A stretch of 41,921 nt of DNA from JBOHBN01 sp050698355 (lineage in GTDB: Bacteria; Actinomycetota; Actinomycetes; Streptosporangiales; WHST01). Under the pieces are notes generated by a model. That model saw only the letters and a list, made by a program, of their open reading frames with translations. It made no database searches and was not told the origin of the DNA. The position numbers and the translations under genes are program-made. The stretch is from assembly GCA_050698355.1 (NCBI GenBank), contig JBOHBN010000249.1, forward strand, positions 1-41,921, given 5' to 3'. This document shows positions 15,746-23,060 of this stretch, one piece after another (position 1 is the stretch's first letter; every line of letters starts with the position of its first letter).

Positions 15746-16921
15746 CTAGCGTGGGAAGGGCCGGTCGAGGCCGGCGGCGCGGTTGAGCTCGACACCGAAG
15801 CCCGGTGTCTCCGGGAGCTTCAGGCGGCCGTTCTCGGGTACCGGCTCCCGCTCGAGCAACGGCGAGAACATGGGCACGACCTCGCTGGCATCCGGGTGCA
15901 TCATGAGGAACTCGGTGAACGGGCTGTGCCGGCTGGTCGCGAAGTGGTACGAGTAGACGCTTGACCCGTGCGGGACGACATACGTGCCGTGGGTCTCCGC
16001 GAGAGCGGAGATCTTGAGCAGTTCGGTGAGCCCACCACACCAGTTGACGTCGGGCTGGATGACGTCTGGCTGGGCGATCTCGAGCAGAAGCCGGAAGCCC
16101 CAGCGCGTGGCCTCGTGCTCGCCGGTCGTGATCCAGAGGTCGGCCGGAGCTCGGTGGCGCAGCTCCGCGTACCCCCAGTAGTCGTCGGGCGGTAGAGCCT
16201 CCTCCATCCACCGGAAGCCGTGCTCGCCGAGGCCGCCGGCGAGCCGGACGGCGTACGGCAGGTCGAGGGCCATCCAGCAGTCGTAGGCGAGCCAGAAGTC
16301 CGGACCGACCCGTTCGCGCATGACGCGCGCCTGGTCGAGGCTGGCCCGCAAGCCGTCCTCCCCGTCGGCTGGGCCGTAGCGCAGCGGCATCTTGCCGCCG
16401 ATGAACCCCATCTGCTGTGCGAGGTCGGGTCTGGGGCCGGTGGCATAGCAGGTGAGCTCGTCGCGTACCGGCCCGCCGAGTAGTGCGTAGACGGGCTCGC
16501 CGCGCAGCCGGCCCAGCAGGTCCCAGATCGCGAGGTCGACAGCCGAGATCGCGTTGAGCACCAGTCCCTTGCGGCCGTAGAACAGGGTCGCGCGGTACAT
16601 CTGGTCCCAGATGCGCTCGATCTCGGTGGGATCGGCGCCCTCGACGAAACGGGCGAGGTGGTGCTCGACGATCCAGCAGGCGGGGACGCCGCCGGTGGAC
16701 ACGCCGAACCCGACGGTCCCGCCCGCCGTCTCTACTTCGACGACGAGCGTGCCGAGCACGTCGATGCCGAAGGACGTGCGGCTGTCCCGGTACGCGGGGT
16801 ACCTCGACATGGGTGTGGCGATCCGGCCGGTGATCCAGTGCTCCCCCGGCTGGTCGTGATAGTCGCCGCCACCGCCGTGGACGGCGTACGCGCGTATCTG
16901 CGTGATCGTGTCGCGCGACAT
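15746..16921 (-). CDS. rhmD: L-rhamnonate dehydratase
   Basis: The 391-residue enolase-superfamily enzyme dehydrates L-rhamnonate to 2-keto-3-deoxy-L-rhamnonate. It follows the Escherichia coli enzyme closely along its length, e.g. GGGDYHDQ, GRIATPMSRY, SFGIDVLGTLVVEVE and the end TPGFGVELNR. Magnesium ligands are visible as Asp214 (YDCWM), Glu240 (WMEEALPP) and Glu268 (TTGEHE). The catalytic dyad is Asp291 (QPDVNWCGG) with His318 (VVPHGSSVYS). The ATG overlaps the TGA of the preceding dehydrogenase gene by one base, so it is the last gene of the minus-strand rhamnose operon. Length is slightly below the roughly 400 residues of relatives. Confidence 0.95.
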   Translation of the reverse strand: MSRDTITQIRAYAVHGGGGDYHDQPGEHWITGRIATPMSRYPAYRDSRTSFGIDVLGTLVVEVETAGGTVGFGVSTGGVPACWIVEHHLARFVEGADPTEIERIWDQMYRATLFYGRKGLVLNAISAVDLAIWDLLGRLRGEPVYALLGGPVRDELTCYATGPRPDLAQQMGFIGGKMPLRYGPADGEDGLRASLDQARVMRERVGPDFWLAYDCWMALDLPYAVRLAGGLGEHGFRWMEEALPPDDYWGYAELRHRAPADLWITTGEHEATRWGFRLLLEIAQPDVIQPDVNWCGGLTELLKISALAETHGTYVVPHGSSVYSYHFATSRHSPFTEFLMMHPDASEVVPMFSPLLEREPVPENGRLKLPETPGFGVELNRAAGLDRPFPR

Positions 16922-17973
16922 CAGGCCTCCTGCCCGGCGACGGCTGCGGGCACGCCGTAGGGGAAGACGAGCACCTTGCTCGCCTGGTCCTCGCCCTTGG
17001 CCAGCCGGGTGAACGCCGCCGGTGCGCCGGCGAGATCGACGCGACCCTCGACGAGGCTCGCCAGCTCGGCGGGTGCGCCGCCCACCCACGCGGCGGTGTC
17101 GCGGAATTCCCCGGCCGAGTAGCAGAAGCTGCCGATCACCGTGCGCTCCTGCGTCGACACGGCGTACGCGGGCACGTCGACGTCCGGCGTCGCCATGCCG
17201 ACCAGGACGACGCGACCACCGGGCGCGGTGGACGCGAGCGCGTCCCGCAGCGACGCGGTCGCCCCGACCGCGTCCACGGTCAGCGTCGGTGGCCGCCGTA
17301 ACGCGTCCGCAGCCCGCGTGGCGAGTTCTCCCTCTCCGGGATCCAACATCTCGGCGCCGAGAGCGCCGGCGAGCCCACGGCGGTGCGGGTCGGGTTCGCT
17401 CACCGCGACCGCCTCCGCGCCGAGCCGCCGTGCCGCCAGCACGCACGCCTGGCCGATCGGACCCGCGCCGACGACGAGCACGACGTCGCCCGGCCCGGCG
17501 TCGCCGCGGCGCAGCGCGTGGTAGCCGACGGCGAGCGGTTCGACGAGCGCGCCGTACTCCTCGGGCATGCTGTACGGGAGCTCGACCAGGTTGCCGGCGG
17601 GCACCGCCATCAGCTCCGCGAACGCCGAGACAATCTCGGTGTGCACGCCGATGACCGACTTGGTGGGGCAGGCCTGCTCGCTCCCGGCCCGGCACGCGGC
17701 ACACTGCCCACAGGAGATCACCGGGTTGACCGTGACCACCGCCCCCGCCGGCGGCCCGCCGGTGCGGCTCGGGGTCTCTACGGTGCCGACCGTCTCGTGG
17801 CCCATCACCTGGCCGGGCGCGCGGCGCCCGGTTTCGCCGGTGAACCCGTGCAGGTCCGACCCGCAGATGCCGGTGGCGGTGATCCGTACCAGCGCCTCGT
17901 GCGGACCGGGCTCGGGGTCGGGTACCTGCTCGACCGCCAGTTCCCCGAAGTCACGCAACCTTAGCGCCCGCAT
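16921..17973 (-). CDS. Zinc-dependent sugar/alcohol dehydrogenase in rhamnose operon
   Basis: The 350-residue medium-chain dehydrogenase has the catalytic zinc motif GICGSDLHGF (Cys37) and GHE, and a structural four-cysteine cluster CGQCAACRAGSEQAC. Its nucleotide-binding motif is VVGAGPIGQACVLAARRLGA. It is translationally coupled to the dehydratase gene and starts 22 bp after the SDR stop. In this context it may oxidise a pathway intermediate such as 2-keto-3-deoxy-L-rhamnonate at C4, or lactaldehyde or another alcohol. In described bacterial versions the C4 oxidation is done by a short-chain enzyme, so this assignment is inference. Family confidence is high. Confidence 0.85.
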   Translation of the reverse strand: MRALRLRDFGELAVEQVPDPEPGPHEALVRITATGICGSDLHGFTGETGRRAPGQVMGHETVGTVETPSRTGGPPAGAVVTVNPVISCGQCAACRAGSEQACPTKSVIGVHTEIVSAFAELMAVPAGNLVELPYSMPEEYGALVEPLAVGYHALRRGDAGPGDVVLVVGAGPIGQACVLAARRLGAEAVAVSEPDPHRRGLAGALGAEMLDPGEGELATRAADALRRPPTLTVDAVGATASLRDALASTAPGGRVVLVGMATPDVDVPAYAVSTQERTVIGSFCYSAGEFRDTAAWVGGAPAELASLVEGRVDLAGAPAAFTRLAKGEDQASKVLVFPYGVPAAVAGQEA

Positions 17974-17995
17974 CGCACACCCCTTCGCCTTCGAT

Positions 17996-18760
17996 TCATT
18001 GCAGGTTCACGTACAGGCCGCCGTCGACGAGCACCTCGGCGCCGTTGACGTAGCCCGCCTCCGGACGCGACAGCAGCCAGATCACGCCGGCGATGTCCTC
18101 GGGCCTGCCGACCCGCCCGACCGGGATGCGCTGCTCGAAGTACTCCCGCTTGCCCGGCTGGGCGAGGTCGTCGCGATTGATGTCGGTGGCGATCGTGCCG
18201 GGCAGCACCGCGTTGCAGGTGATGCCGTGCGGGCCGAGCACGATGGCCAGGCTCTTCACCAGGGAGCTGACGCCGGCCTTGGTCGGGCAGTAGTGCACCT
18301 GCTGGCCACCGCCGACCCACGCCGAGATCGACGACACGGCGACGACCCGGCCCTCGTGGCCGGCGTCGACCATGCGCCGCGTGACCTCCTGCATGGACAG
18401 GAAGGCGCCGCGCAGGTTCACCTCGTGCACGCGGTCCCACAGCTCCACGTCGATGTCGAAGAAGCCGGCGAACGGGCAGATGCCGGCGTTGCTGACCAGC
18501 ACGTCGACCGGGCCGAGGGCGTCATCGACCGTACGGGCCATGGCGCGTACGGCATCAGGGTCGGCGAGGTCGGCCTCCACCAGCAGCGCGCTCCCACCGG
18601 CCTCCTCGACCAGGCGGCCCGCCTCCTCGGCGGCCTCCCGGTCGTCGGGAGGGTGGTTGATCGCGACCCGCGCGCCCTCCTCACCGAACCGCACGGCGGT
18701 CGCCCGTCCGATCCCGCGGGCGGCTCCTGTCACCAGGACCACACGCTCGGATGCCCGCAT
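17996..18760 (-). CDS. L-rhamnose 1-dehydrogenase (SDR family)
   Basis: The 254-residue short-chain dehydrogenase should oxidise L-rhamnose to L-rhamnono-lactone. The cofactor motif is TGAARGIG (11-18), NAG lies at 91-93, and the catalytic residues are Ser144, Tyr157 and Lys161 (VHYCPTKAG). It shares with the characterised Azotobacter rhamnose dehydrogenase, as I recall that sequence, the segments NAGICPF, VSSISAxVGG, YxPTKAG, NAVLPGTIATDIN and the C-terminal end DGGLYVNLQ. It starts 2 bp after the MBL-fold gene ends. Neighbouring mutarotase and rhamnonate dehydratase genes support the assignment. Confidence 0.88.
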   Translation of the reverse strand: MRASERVVLVTGAARGIGRATAVRFGEEGARVAINHPPDDREAAEEAGRLVEEAGGSALLVEADLADPDAVRAMARTVDDALGPVDVLVSNAGICPFAGFFDIDVELWDRVHEVNLRGAFLSMQEVTRRMVDAGHEGRVVAVSSISAWVGGGQQVHYCPTKAGVSSLVKSLAIVLGPHGITCNAVLPGTIATDINRDDLAQPGKREYFEQRIPVGRVGRPEDIAGVIWLLSRPEAGYVNGAEVLVDGGLYVNLQ

Positions 18761-18762
18761 GC

Positions 18763-19536
18763 CTACGCCACCTTCCCGCCGGGGAAGCGGCCCGAGTTTC
18801 CCGGGTCATAGAGCGGCACCGGCACCAGCCCCTGCTCGCGCACGCGCCGGTAGGTGGCCATCGCCTCGTACAGGTTCTCGGTGATGCCCATCGGATGGTC
18901 CTGCTCGATGTTGTCGAGGTAGAAGTACGCGTCCGAGACCGCCACGGTGCCCGCGGGGGTGTCGGCCTCGACCACGATCGACGCGCGATGGTGCGTGCCG
19001 CACCACCAGGTGCGCAGGCCCGGTGCCAGCTCGTCCTCGTCGGCGAGCAGCCGCACGCGCGGCCAGGCGTCGGTCACGAGCCGTACGAGGATGTCGTCGG
19101 GTATCGATGTCGCGCGGTCGTCGTGCGGGTGCGCGTGCGTGGTGTGGAAGTGCACCCATCCGCGCTCGGCGATGCAGATCTGCGCTTCGTCGAAGGCGAG
19201 GACGTTGCCCACGGTGTAGAGCTGCAGCGGTGTCAGGATCACGTGCGTGACCTGCGACGGCGCGATGCCCAACCGGTCGAGATGGTCGAGCGGCCGCTCG
19301 CCCTCGTCGCGGCGCATCAACGCCCGCTCCCCCAGCACCTGCGACCATCGCTCGTTCAACAGATCCAGGTCGTCGGCCGGCCCGGTGTTGACGAGCGCGA
19401 CGACGCCCGGGCCCTGGATCAGCGCCACCTGGAACGTCAGCGGGTACCACTCCTGCCACCCGCTCATCCAGAACAGCTCCGGTCCCGGGATCTCGCTGCG
19501 CCCCACGGGCAGCAGCCGCACCTGGTAACCCTCCAC
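18763..19536 (-). CDS. Metallo-beta-lactamase-fold protein with lost HxHxDH motif
   Basis: The 257-residue protein aligns by eye with N-acyl-homoserine-lactonase-type MBL proteins: VALVNTGP, THVILT...VGN, an AEREW-like AERGWVHF, then GTHHRASIVV (His182), AVSDAYFY (Asp202) and DHPMG (His214). The zinc motif, normally T-H-L-H-x-D-H-V-G-N, reads T-P-L-Q-L-Y-T-V-G-N at 102-111, so every ligand of that motif is replaced while the frame around it is kept. It is the first enzyme gene of the rhamnose operon, 28 bp after the regulator. By position it could be the missing rhamnono-lactonase or a non-catalytic derivative. No other lactonase is present nearby. Confidence 0.78.
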   Translation of the reverse strand: MEGYQVRLLPVGRSEIPGPELFWMSGWQEWYPLTFQVALIQGPGVVALVNTGPADDLDLLNERWSQVLGERALMRRDEGERPLDHLDRLGIAPSQVTHVILTPLQLYTVGNVLAFDEAQICIAERGWVHFHTTHAHPHDDRATSIPDDILVRLVTDAWPRVRLLADEDELAPGLRTWWCGTHHRASIVVEADTPAGTVAVSDAYFYLDNIEQDHPMGITENLYEAMATYRRVREQGLVPVPLYDPGNSGRFPGGKVA

Positions 19537-19564
19537 GCCTCGTTCCCCTCCCTCACCAAGCCGA

Positions 19565-20329
19565 TCACGCCCGGTCGCCGCTGTACCCGAGCGCCGCGGA
19601 CAGCTCCCCCGTCGCCTCGAGCAGCAGCCGCAGCGCGACCTGCCGCCGGTGCCGGCCGAACCGCGCGGTCGGCACGGACACGCTCATCGCCGCCACCGTC
19701 CGCCCCTCGCTGTCGCACACCGGCGCCGCCACGCAGCGGACCCCGACCGAGTACTCCTCGTTGTCCAGCGCGTACCCGCGACGGCGTACCTCGGCGAGGT
19801 AGCGCCGCAGCGCCGGCAGGTCGGCCATCGTGCTGCCGGTGTACCGCTCCAGCCGGACGCCGCCGAGCAGGTCGGTGAGCTCGCGTGGGTCCAGGCTCGC
19901 CAGCAGCACCTTGCCGAGACCGGTGGCATGGGCCGGGAGCCGGCGCCCGACCTCCGACGCCAGGCGCAGCGCGTGGCCGCCGTCCACCTTGGCGACGTAC
20001 ACGTTGAAGCGCCCGTCCAGCACCGCGAGCTGGACTGTCTCGTCGATCTCGTCTCGAATGCGCGTCATGAGCGGGCGCGCCCGATCAGGCAGCCCGAACG
20101 ACCGGGTGTAGGCGTTGCCGGCCTCGAGGGCGCGGATGCCCAGGGCGTACTCCCGCGTCGTCTCGCCGTACTCCACCCACCCGCACGCGACGAGGGTGCG
20201 CAGCAGGCCGTGCAAGCTCGACACCGGGACGTCAAGCACAGCCCCGATCTCGGTGAACGTCAACGCCCGCTCGCGGGCGGTCAACAGATCCAACACCTGC
20301 AACGTACGCTCCGCCGACTTGACCGCCAT
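19565..20329 (-). CDS. IclR family transcriptional regulator
   Basis: The 254-residue protein has the IclR layout. An N-terminal winged helix (SAERTLQVLDLLTARERALTF, then SSLHGLLRTLVACGWVEY) occupies residues 1-75. The effector domain contains GRRLPAHATGLGKVLLA and the late GVRCVAAPV and VAAMSVSVP segments. It is the first gene of the rhamnose operon and diverges from the mutarotase gene, so it very likely controls both directions in response to rhamnose or a rhamnose-derived acid. Candidate operators lie directly upstream of its start. Confidence 0.92.
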   Translation of the reverse strand: MAVKSAERTLQVLDLLTARERALTFTEIGAVLDVPVSSLHGLLRTLVACGWVEYGETTREYALGIRALEAGNAYTRSFGLPDRARPLMTRIRDEIDETVQLAVLDGRFNVYVAKVDGGHALRLASEVGRRLPAHATGLGKVLLASLDPRELTDLLGGVRLERYTGSTMADLPALRRYLAEVRRRGYALDNEEYSVGVRCVAAPVCDSEGRTVAAMSVSVPTARFGRHRRQVALRLLLEATGELSAALGYSGDRA

Positions 20330-20335
20330 GGCTGC

Positions 20336-20347
20336 TCACATATGTGA
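20336..20347. promoter_or_regulatory. Perfect palindrome, candidate IclR operator
   Basis: TCACATATGTGA is a perfect 12-bp palindrome seven bases before the regulator start. It is followed by GAAATCTATTTC (20346-20357), itself a near-palindrome of the GAAAT..ATTTC type seen in IclR-family operators. Together they occupy the start of the divergent promoter region (20330-20449). Confidence 0.55.
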
Positions 20348-20449
20348 AATCTATTTCCTTCATGAGAAACGTCTTCTACTGTACGAGACGAGGCAACCGC
20401 TGTCACGAGTGGACGGCACGGGCAGGGACGAGGTCGAAAGGCAGTCCAG

Positions 20450-20758
20450 GTGGCGCGAGCAGCGTTCGTTCTCGATATACGGCCCGACAAGGTCGACGAG
20501 TACGTAGCCGCGCACGGCGAGGTGTGGCCGGAGATGCGCGAGGCGCTGAAGCGCGCCGGGTTCCGCAACTACTCGATCCACCGGCACGGCCGGCAGGCCT
20601 TCGCGTACTTCGAGGCCGACGACCCAGAGGCGGCCCTCGCCGCCATGGCGGCCGAGGAGGTCAACACCAAGTGGCAGGACCGGATGGCCGGCCTGCTGGA
20701 CGAGCGTGTCGCCGACACCGGACCGAGGCTGCTGCCCGAGATTTTCCGACTCGACTGA
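20450..20758 (+). CDS. rhaM: L-rhamnose mutarotase
   Basis: The 102-residue protein interconverts alpha and beta anomers of L-rhamnose. It matches RhaM in size and motifs: AFVLDIRPDKVDEYVAAH with His22, the family's catalytic histidine, then VWPEMREALKRAGFRNYSI and the double Trp region reduced to NTKWQDRM. The start is GTG, with GAAAGG nine bases upstream. It is the first gene of the plus-strand arm of the rhamnose cluster, 24 bp before the transporter. Supplying the beta-pyranose form would suit the downstream dehydrogenase. Confidence 0.93.
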   Translation: MARAAFVLDIRPDKVDEYVAAHGEVWPEMREALKRAGFRNYSIHRHGRQAFAYFEADDPEAALAAMAAEEVNTKWQDRMAGLLDERVADTGPRLLPEIFRLD

Positions 20759-20782
20759 GCCGGCGCGCGGAAGGGACTTCTC

Positions 20783-22099
20783 ATGACGTCAATGGCGCAC
20801 AGGTTCGACGAGGTCCTCGAACGCAGGCACTGGCGGTGGGCGACGCTCACCTCGCTTGCGGACTACATCGACGCCGGCTCGATCGTCGCCGGCGGCGCGG
20901 CGTTGACTATGTGGTCGCAGAGCTACGGCATGGGCGCGACCACCGTGGGTCTGCTGGCGGCGTTCAGCTCGAACGCGATCTCCACCGGGATCGGGGCGCT
21001 GATCGGAGGTCGGTTCGGCGACCTGCTCGGCAGGAAGCGCATCTACAGCTGGGACCTGCTCGTCTACTGCTTCGGCATGTTGTGGATCATCTTCGCGGTG
21101 AACGTGCCGATGCTGTTCGTCGGCTACATCATCGCGGGCCTTGCGGTCGGGGCGGACGTGCCGACATCGTGGTCGCTGATCTCGGAGCTGTCGCCGTCGA
21201 AGGCGCGCGGCAAGCTGATGGGCCTGACCAACATCTTCTGGTACATCGGCCCGATCGTGACGCTGGCGATCGCGCTCGGCGTCGCGCCGTTGGGGCTGCT
21301 CGGCGCCCGCATCCTGTTCGCGCACCTATTCGTGGTCGCCATCATCACGTGGTGGCTGCGCCGCAAGATCATCGAGTCGCCGCGCTGGACCGCGATCACC
21401 GGGCATGCCGAGCACGAGCGACCGCAGATGGGCACGGTTCTCAGCAGGAGCCGGCTGCGCGAGCTCTTCCGCGGCCGCAACGCCCGCAACCTCGCGTTCA
21501 TGATGACCATCTTCACGCTGTGGAACATCCCCGCAGGCACGTTCGGGTTCTTCCTGCCGACGATCATCTCCAGCGTGGGGAAGCAGAGCGCGGTCGTCAG
21601 CGACGGCGTGCAGGGCATCTGGTTCGTGTCGTCGATCCTGACCGTTGCGGTCGTTTTCATGCCGCTGGGCGACCGATTACCGCGCAAGTGGCTGTACGCG
21701 ATCAGCGCGATCGGGCAGACGATCCCGTTCATCCTGCTGGCGATCTTCCCGCTCAACGGCATGGCGATGCTGATCGGGCCGATCCTGCTGTACGGGCTCG
21801 CGCAGGGTGCGGGTCAGTGGCCGCTGCTGCGGATCTGGTCGGTAGAGCTGTTCCCGACTATGCTGCGCAACACCGCGCAGGGCTCCATCTTCTGCGTCAT
21901 GCGCATCCTGCTCGGAGTGTGGAGCTTCGTCGTACCGCTGCTGCTCGCCAGCGCCGGGCTGCACGAGGTGGCCTGGATACTCGCAGCGATGATGTTCGTC
22001 ACCGTTATCGTCGGCCTCGTCTACGGCCCCAACACCCAGGGCATGACCCTTGAGGAGATCCAGCAGCGGTACGGGGCGGACGACCCAACGCCACCTTGA
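20783..22099 (+). CDS. MFS transporter, probably for L-rhamnose
   Basis: The 438-residue protein has 12 hydrophobic segments and sugar/organic-acid porter signatures: GGRFGDLLGRKRI after helix 2, ELSPSKARGKLMG in the first half, IESPRW before the central loop, and VELFPTMLRNTAQG near the end. GGAAGGGA lies 7 bases before the ATG. It follows the mutarotase gene by 24 bp and ends the plus-strand arm. Rhamnose specificity comes from context only. It is distinct from the MFS gene at 2718, with limited similarity beyond family motifs. Confidence 0.87.
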   Translation: MTSMAHRFDEVLERRHWRWATLTSLADYIDAGSIVAGGAALTMWSQSYGMGATTVGLLAAFSSNAISTGIGALIGGRFGDLLGRKRIYSWDLLVYCFGMLWIIFAVNVPMLFVGYIIAGLAVGADVPTSWSLISELSPSKARGKLMGLTNIFWYIGPIVTLAIALGVAPLGLLGARILFAHLFVVAIITWWLRRKIIESPRWTAITGHAEHERPQMGTVLSRSRLRELFRGRNARNLAFMMTIFTLWNIPAGTFGFFLPTIISSVGKQSAVVSDGVQGIWFVSSILTVAVVFMPLGDRLPRKWLYAISAIGQTIPFILLAIFPLNGMAMLIGPILLYGLAQGAGQWPLLRIWSVELFPTMLRNTAQGSIFCVMRILLGVWSFVVPLLLASAGLHEVAWILAAMMFVTVIVGLVYGPNTQGMTLEEIQQRYGADDPTPP

Positions 22100-22179
22100 C
22101 TCGCCCAGTCCGGACACATGCCGGGCTAAACAGACGTTTCTTCAGGGCTGGGTGGGTCAAGAAGCCGCTCCGGAAGCGG

Positions 22180-22203
22180 GTTTCCGGTGCGATCGCCGGG
22201 GTA
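22180..22203 (+). promoter_or_regulatory. Candidate stress-sigma promoter (GTTT...GGGTAG)
   Basis: GTTTC at 22180 and GGGTAG at 22198 fit the SigB-type pattern with a 13-14 base spacer. The ATG at 22215 follows after 11 bases with no ribosome-binding site, implying a very short or absent leader. Confidence 0.45.
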
Positions 22204-22214
22204 GACACGGATCG

Positions 22215-22727
22215 ATGACTGACCAAGCCTCCGAGCTCCTCCAGCGGGCGCGCGCGGAGCGCACCGCCTACGACCACGAGCACGAGCAGCCGATCGTCGG
22301 GTACGGGGCCGTGCTCGCCTCCTTCGGCTGCGCGATGGGATTGGCGGCCGGCATCGCCAAGCTGGCCGGGAAGAAATTGCCGGTCGCCGTCCGCGTCACC
22401 GACCTGATCGTGGGCGGCGTCGCGGTGCACAAGGCCGGCCGGCTCATCGCCTTGGACGCGGTGACCAGCCCGCTGCGCGCACCGTTCAACCGGTTCAAGG
22501 GCCCGACCGGCGGTGCGGAAGTCGCCGAGGAGGTGCGTGCGGAGGGCCCGTGGCACGCGGTCGGAGAGATGGTGAGCTGCCCGTTCCGCCTCGGGCCGTG
22601 GCTCAGCGCCGCGTACACCACCGGCCTCGTCGTGGCACCCCGCCTCGCCCGCACGGTCGCCGGCGGCTTCGCCGTGGTCGGCATCTCCGACTGGCTGCAA
22701 CAGGGGTACGAGAAGCTCAAGTCGTGA
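22215..22727 (+). CDS. DUF1360 family protein
   Basis: The 170-residue protein matches DUF1360: VGYGAVLASFGCAMGL, then AVRVTDLIVGGVAVHKAGRLIALDAVTSPLRAPF in shortened form (landmarks DLIVGG and VTSPLRAPF), then AVGEMVSCPFRLGPWLSA. Many family members have two cysteines in the last motif (CPxCxGxW); only one is kept here. Two or three membrane helices are likely. The function is unknown. The longer open frame from 22050 is rejected because its N-terminus is non-family sequence overlapping the previous gene. Confidence 0.78.
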   Translation: MTDQASELLQRARAERTAYDHEHEQPIVGYGAVLASFGCAMGLAAGIAKLAGKKLPVAVRVTDLIVGGVAVHKAGRLIALDAVTSPLRAPFNRFKGPTGGAEVAEEVRAEGPWHAVGEMVSCPFRLGPWLSAAYTTGLVVAPRLARTVAGGFAVVGISDWLQQGYEKLKS

Positions 22728-23060
22728 CCGCGAACCGGCCACAAGGGCCCGCGGCTCCCGGATTGCACGACAGCCTGACGAAGGGCTGACCGAACAACCG
22801 ACAACCTCGCCGCCGTGGCGGCGACCAGCTCATCCACGTCCACCGCGTCACCGACGTCCAGCACGGGCACCGGCGCGTCGGTGCACAACCTTGTTTCCCG
22901 CTGGCAGTGCGCGGGTATCGCCGTAGCGAGCAATGTGCGCCAAGGGGGCGCCGACGTGGGTAGGACGATCCGGCCACGACGTCGATGACGTGGTGGGAAA
23001 CGAGGCCGGGAAGGGGCCGCGGCCGGGACCGCGACGATGTAGGCGAGGACGGGAGAGGAT
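22728..23060. other. Intergenic region without recognised gene
   Basis: These 333 bases hold no start codon with a supporting site and no recognised protein in any frame. On the minus strand a short stretch (VLDVGDAVDVDELVAATAARL) looks protein-like in composition and could be a relic, but no family was recognised. The end contains the GGGAGAGG leader of the next gene. Confidence 0.4.

Noticed and set aside
22728..23060. Minus-strand open frame crossing this gap
   Set aside because: It overlaps both flanking genes, has no start signal, and its protein-like stretch is too short to assign.
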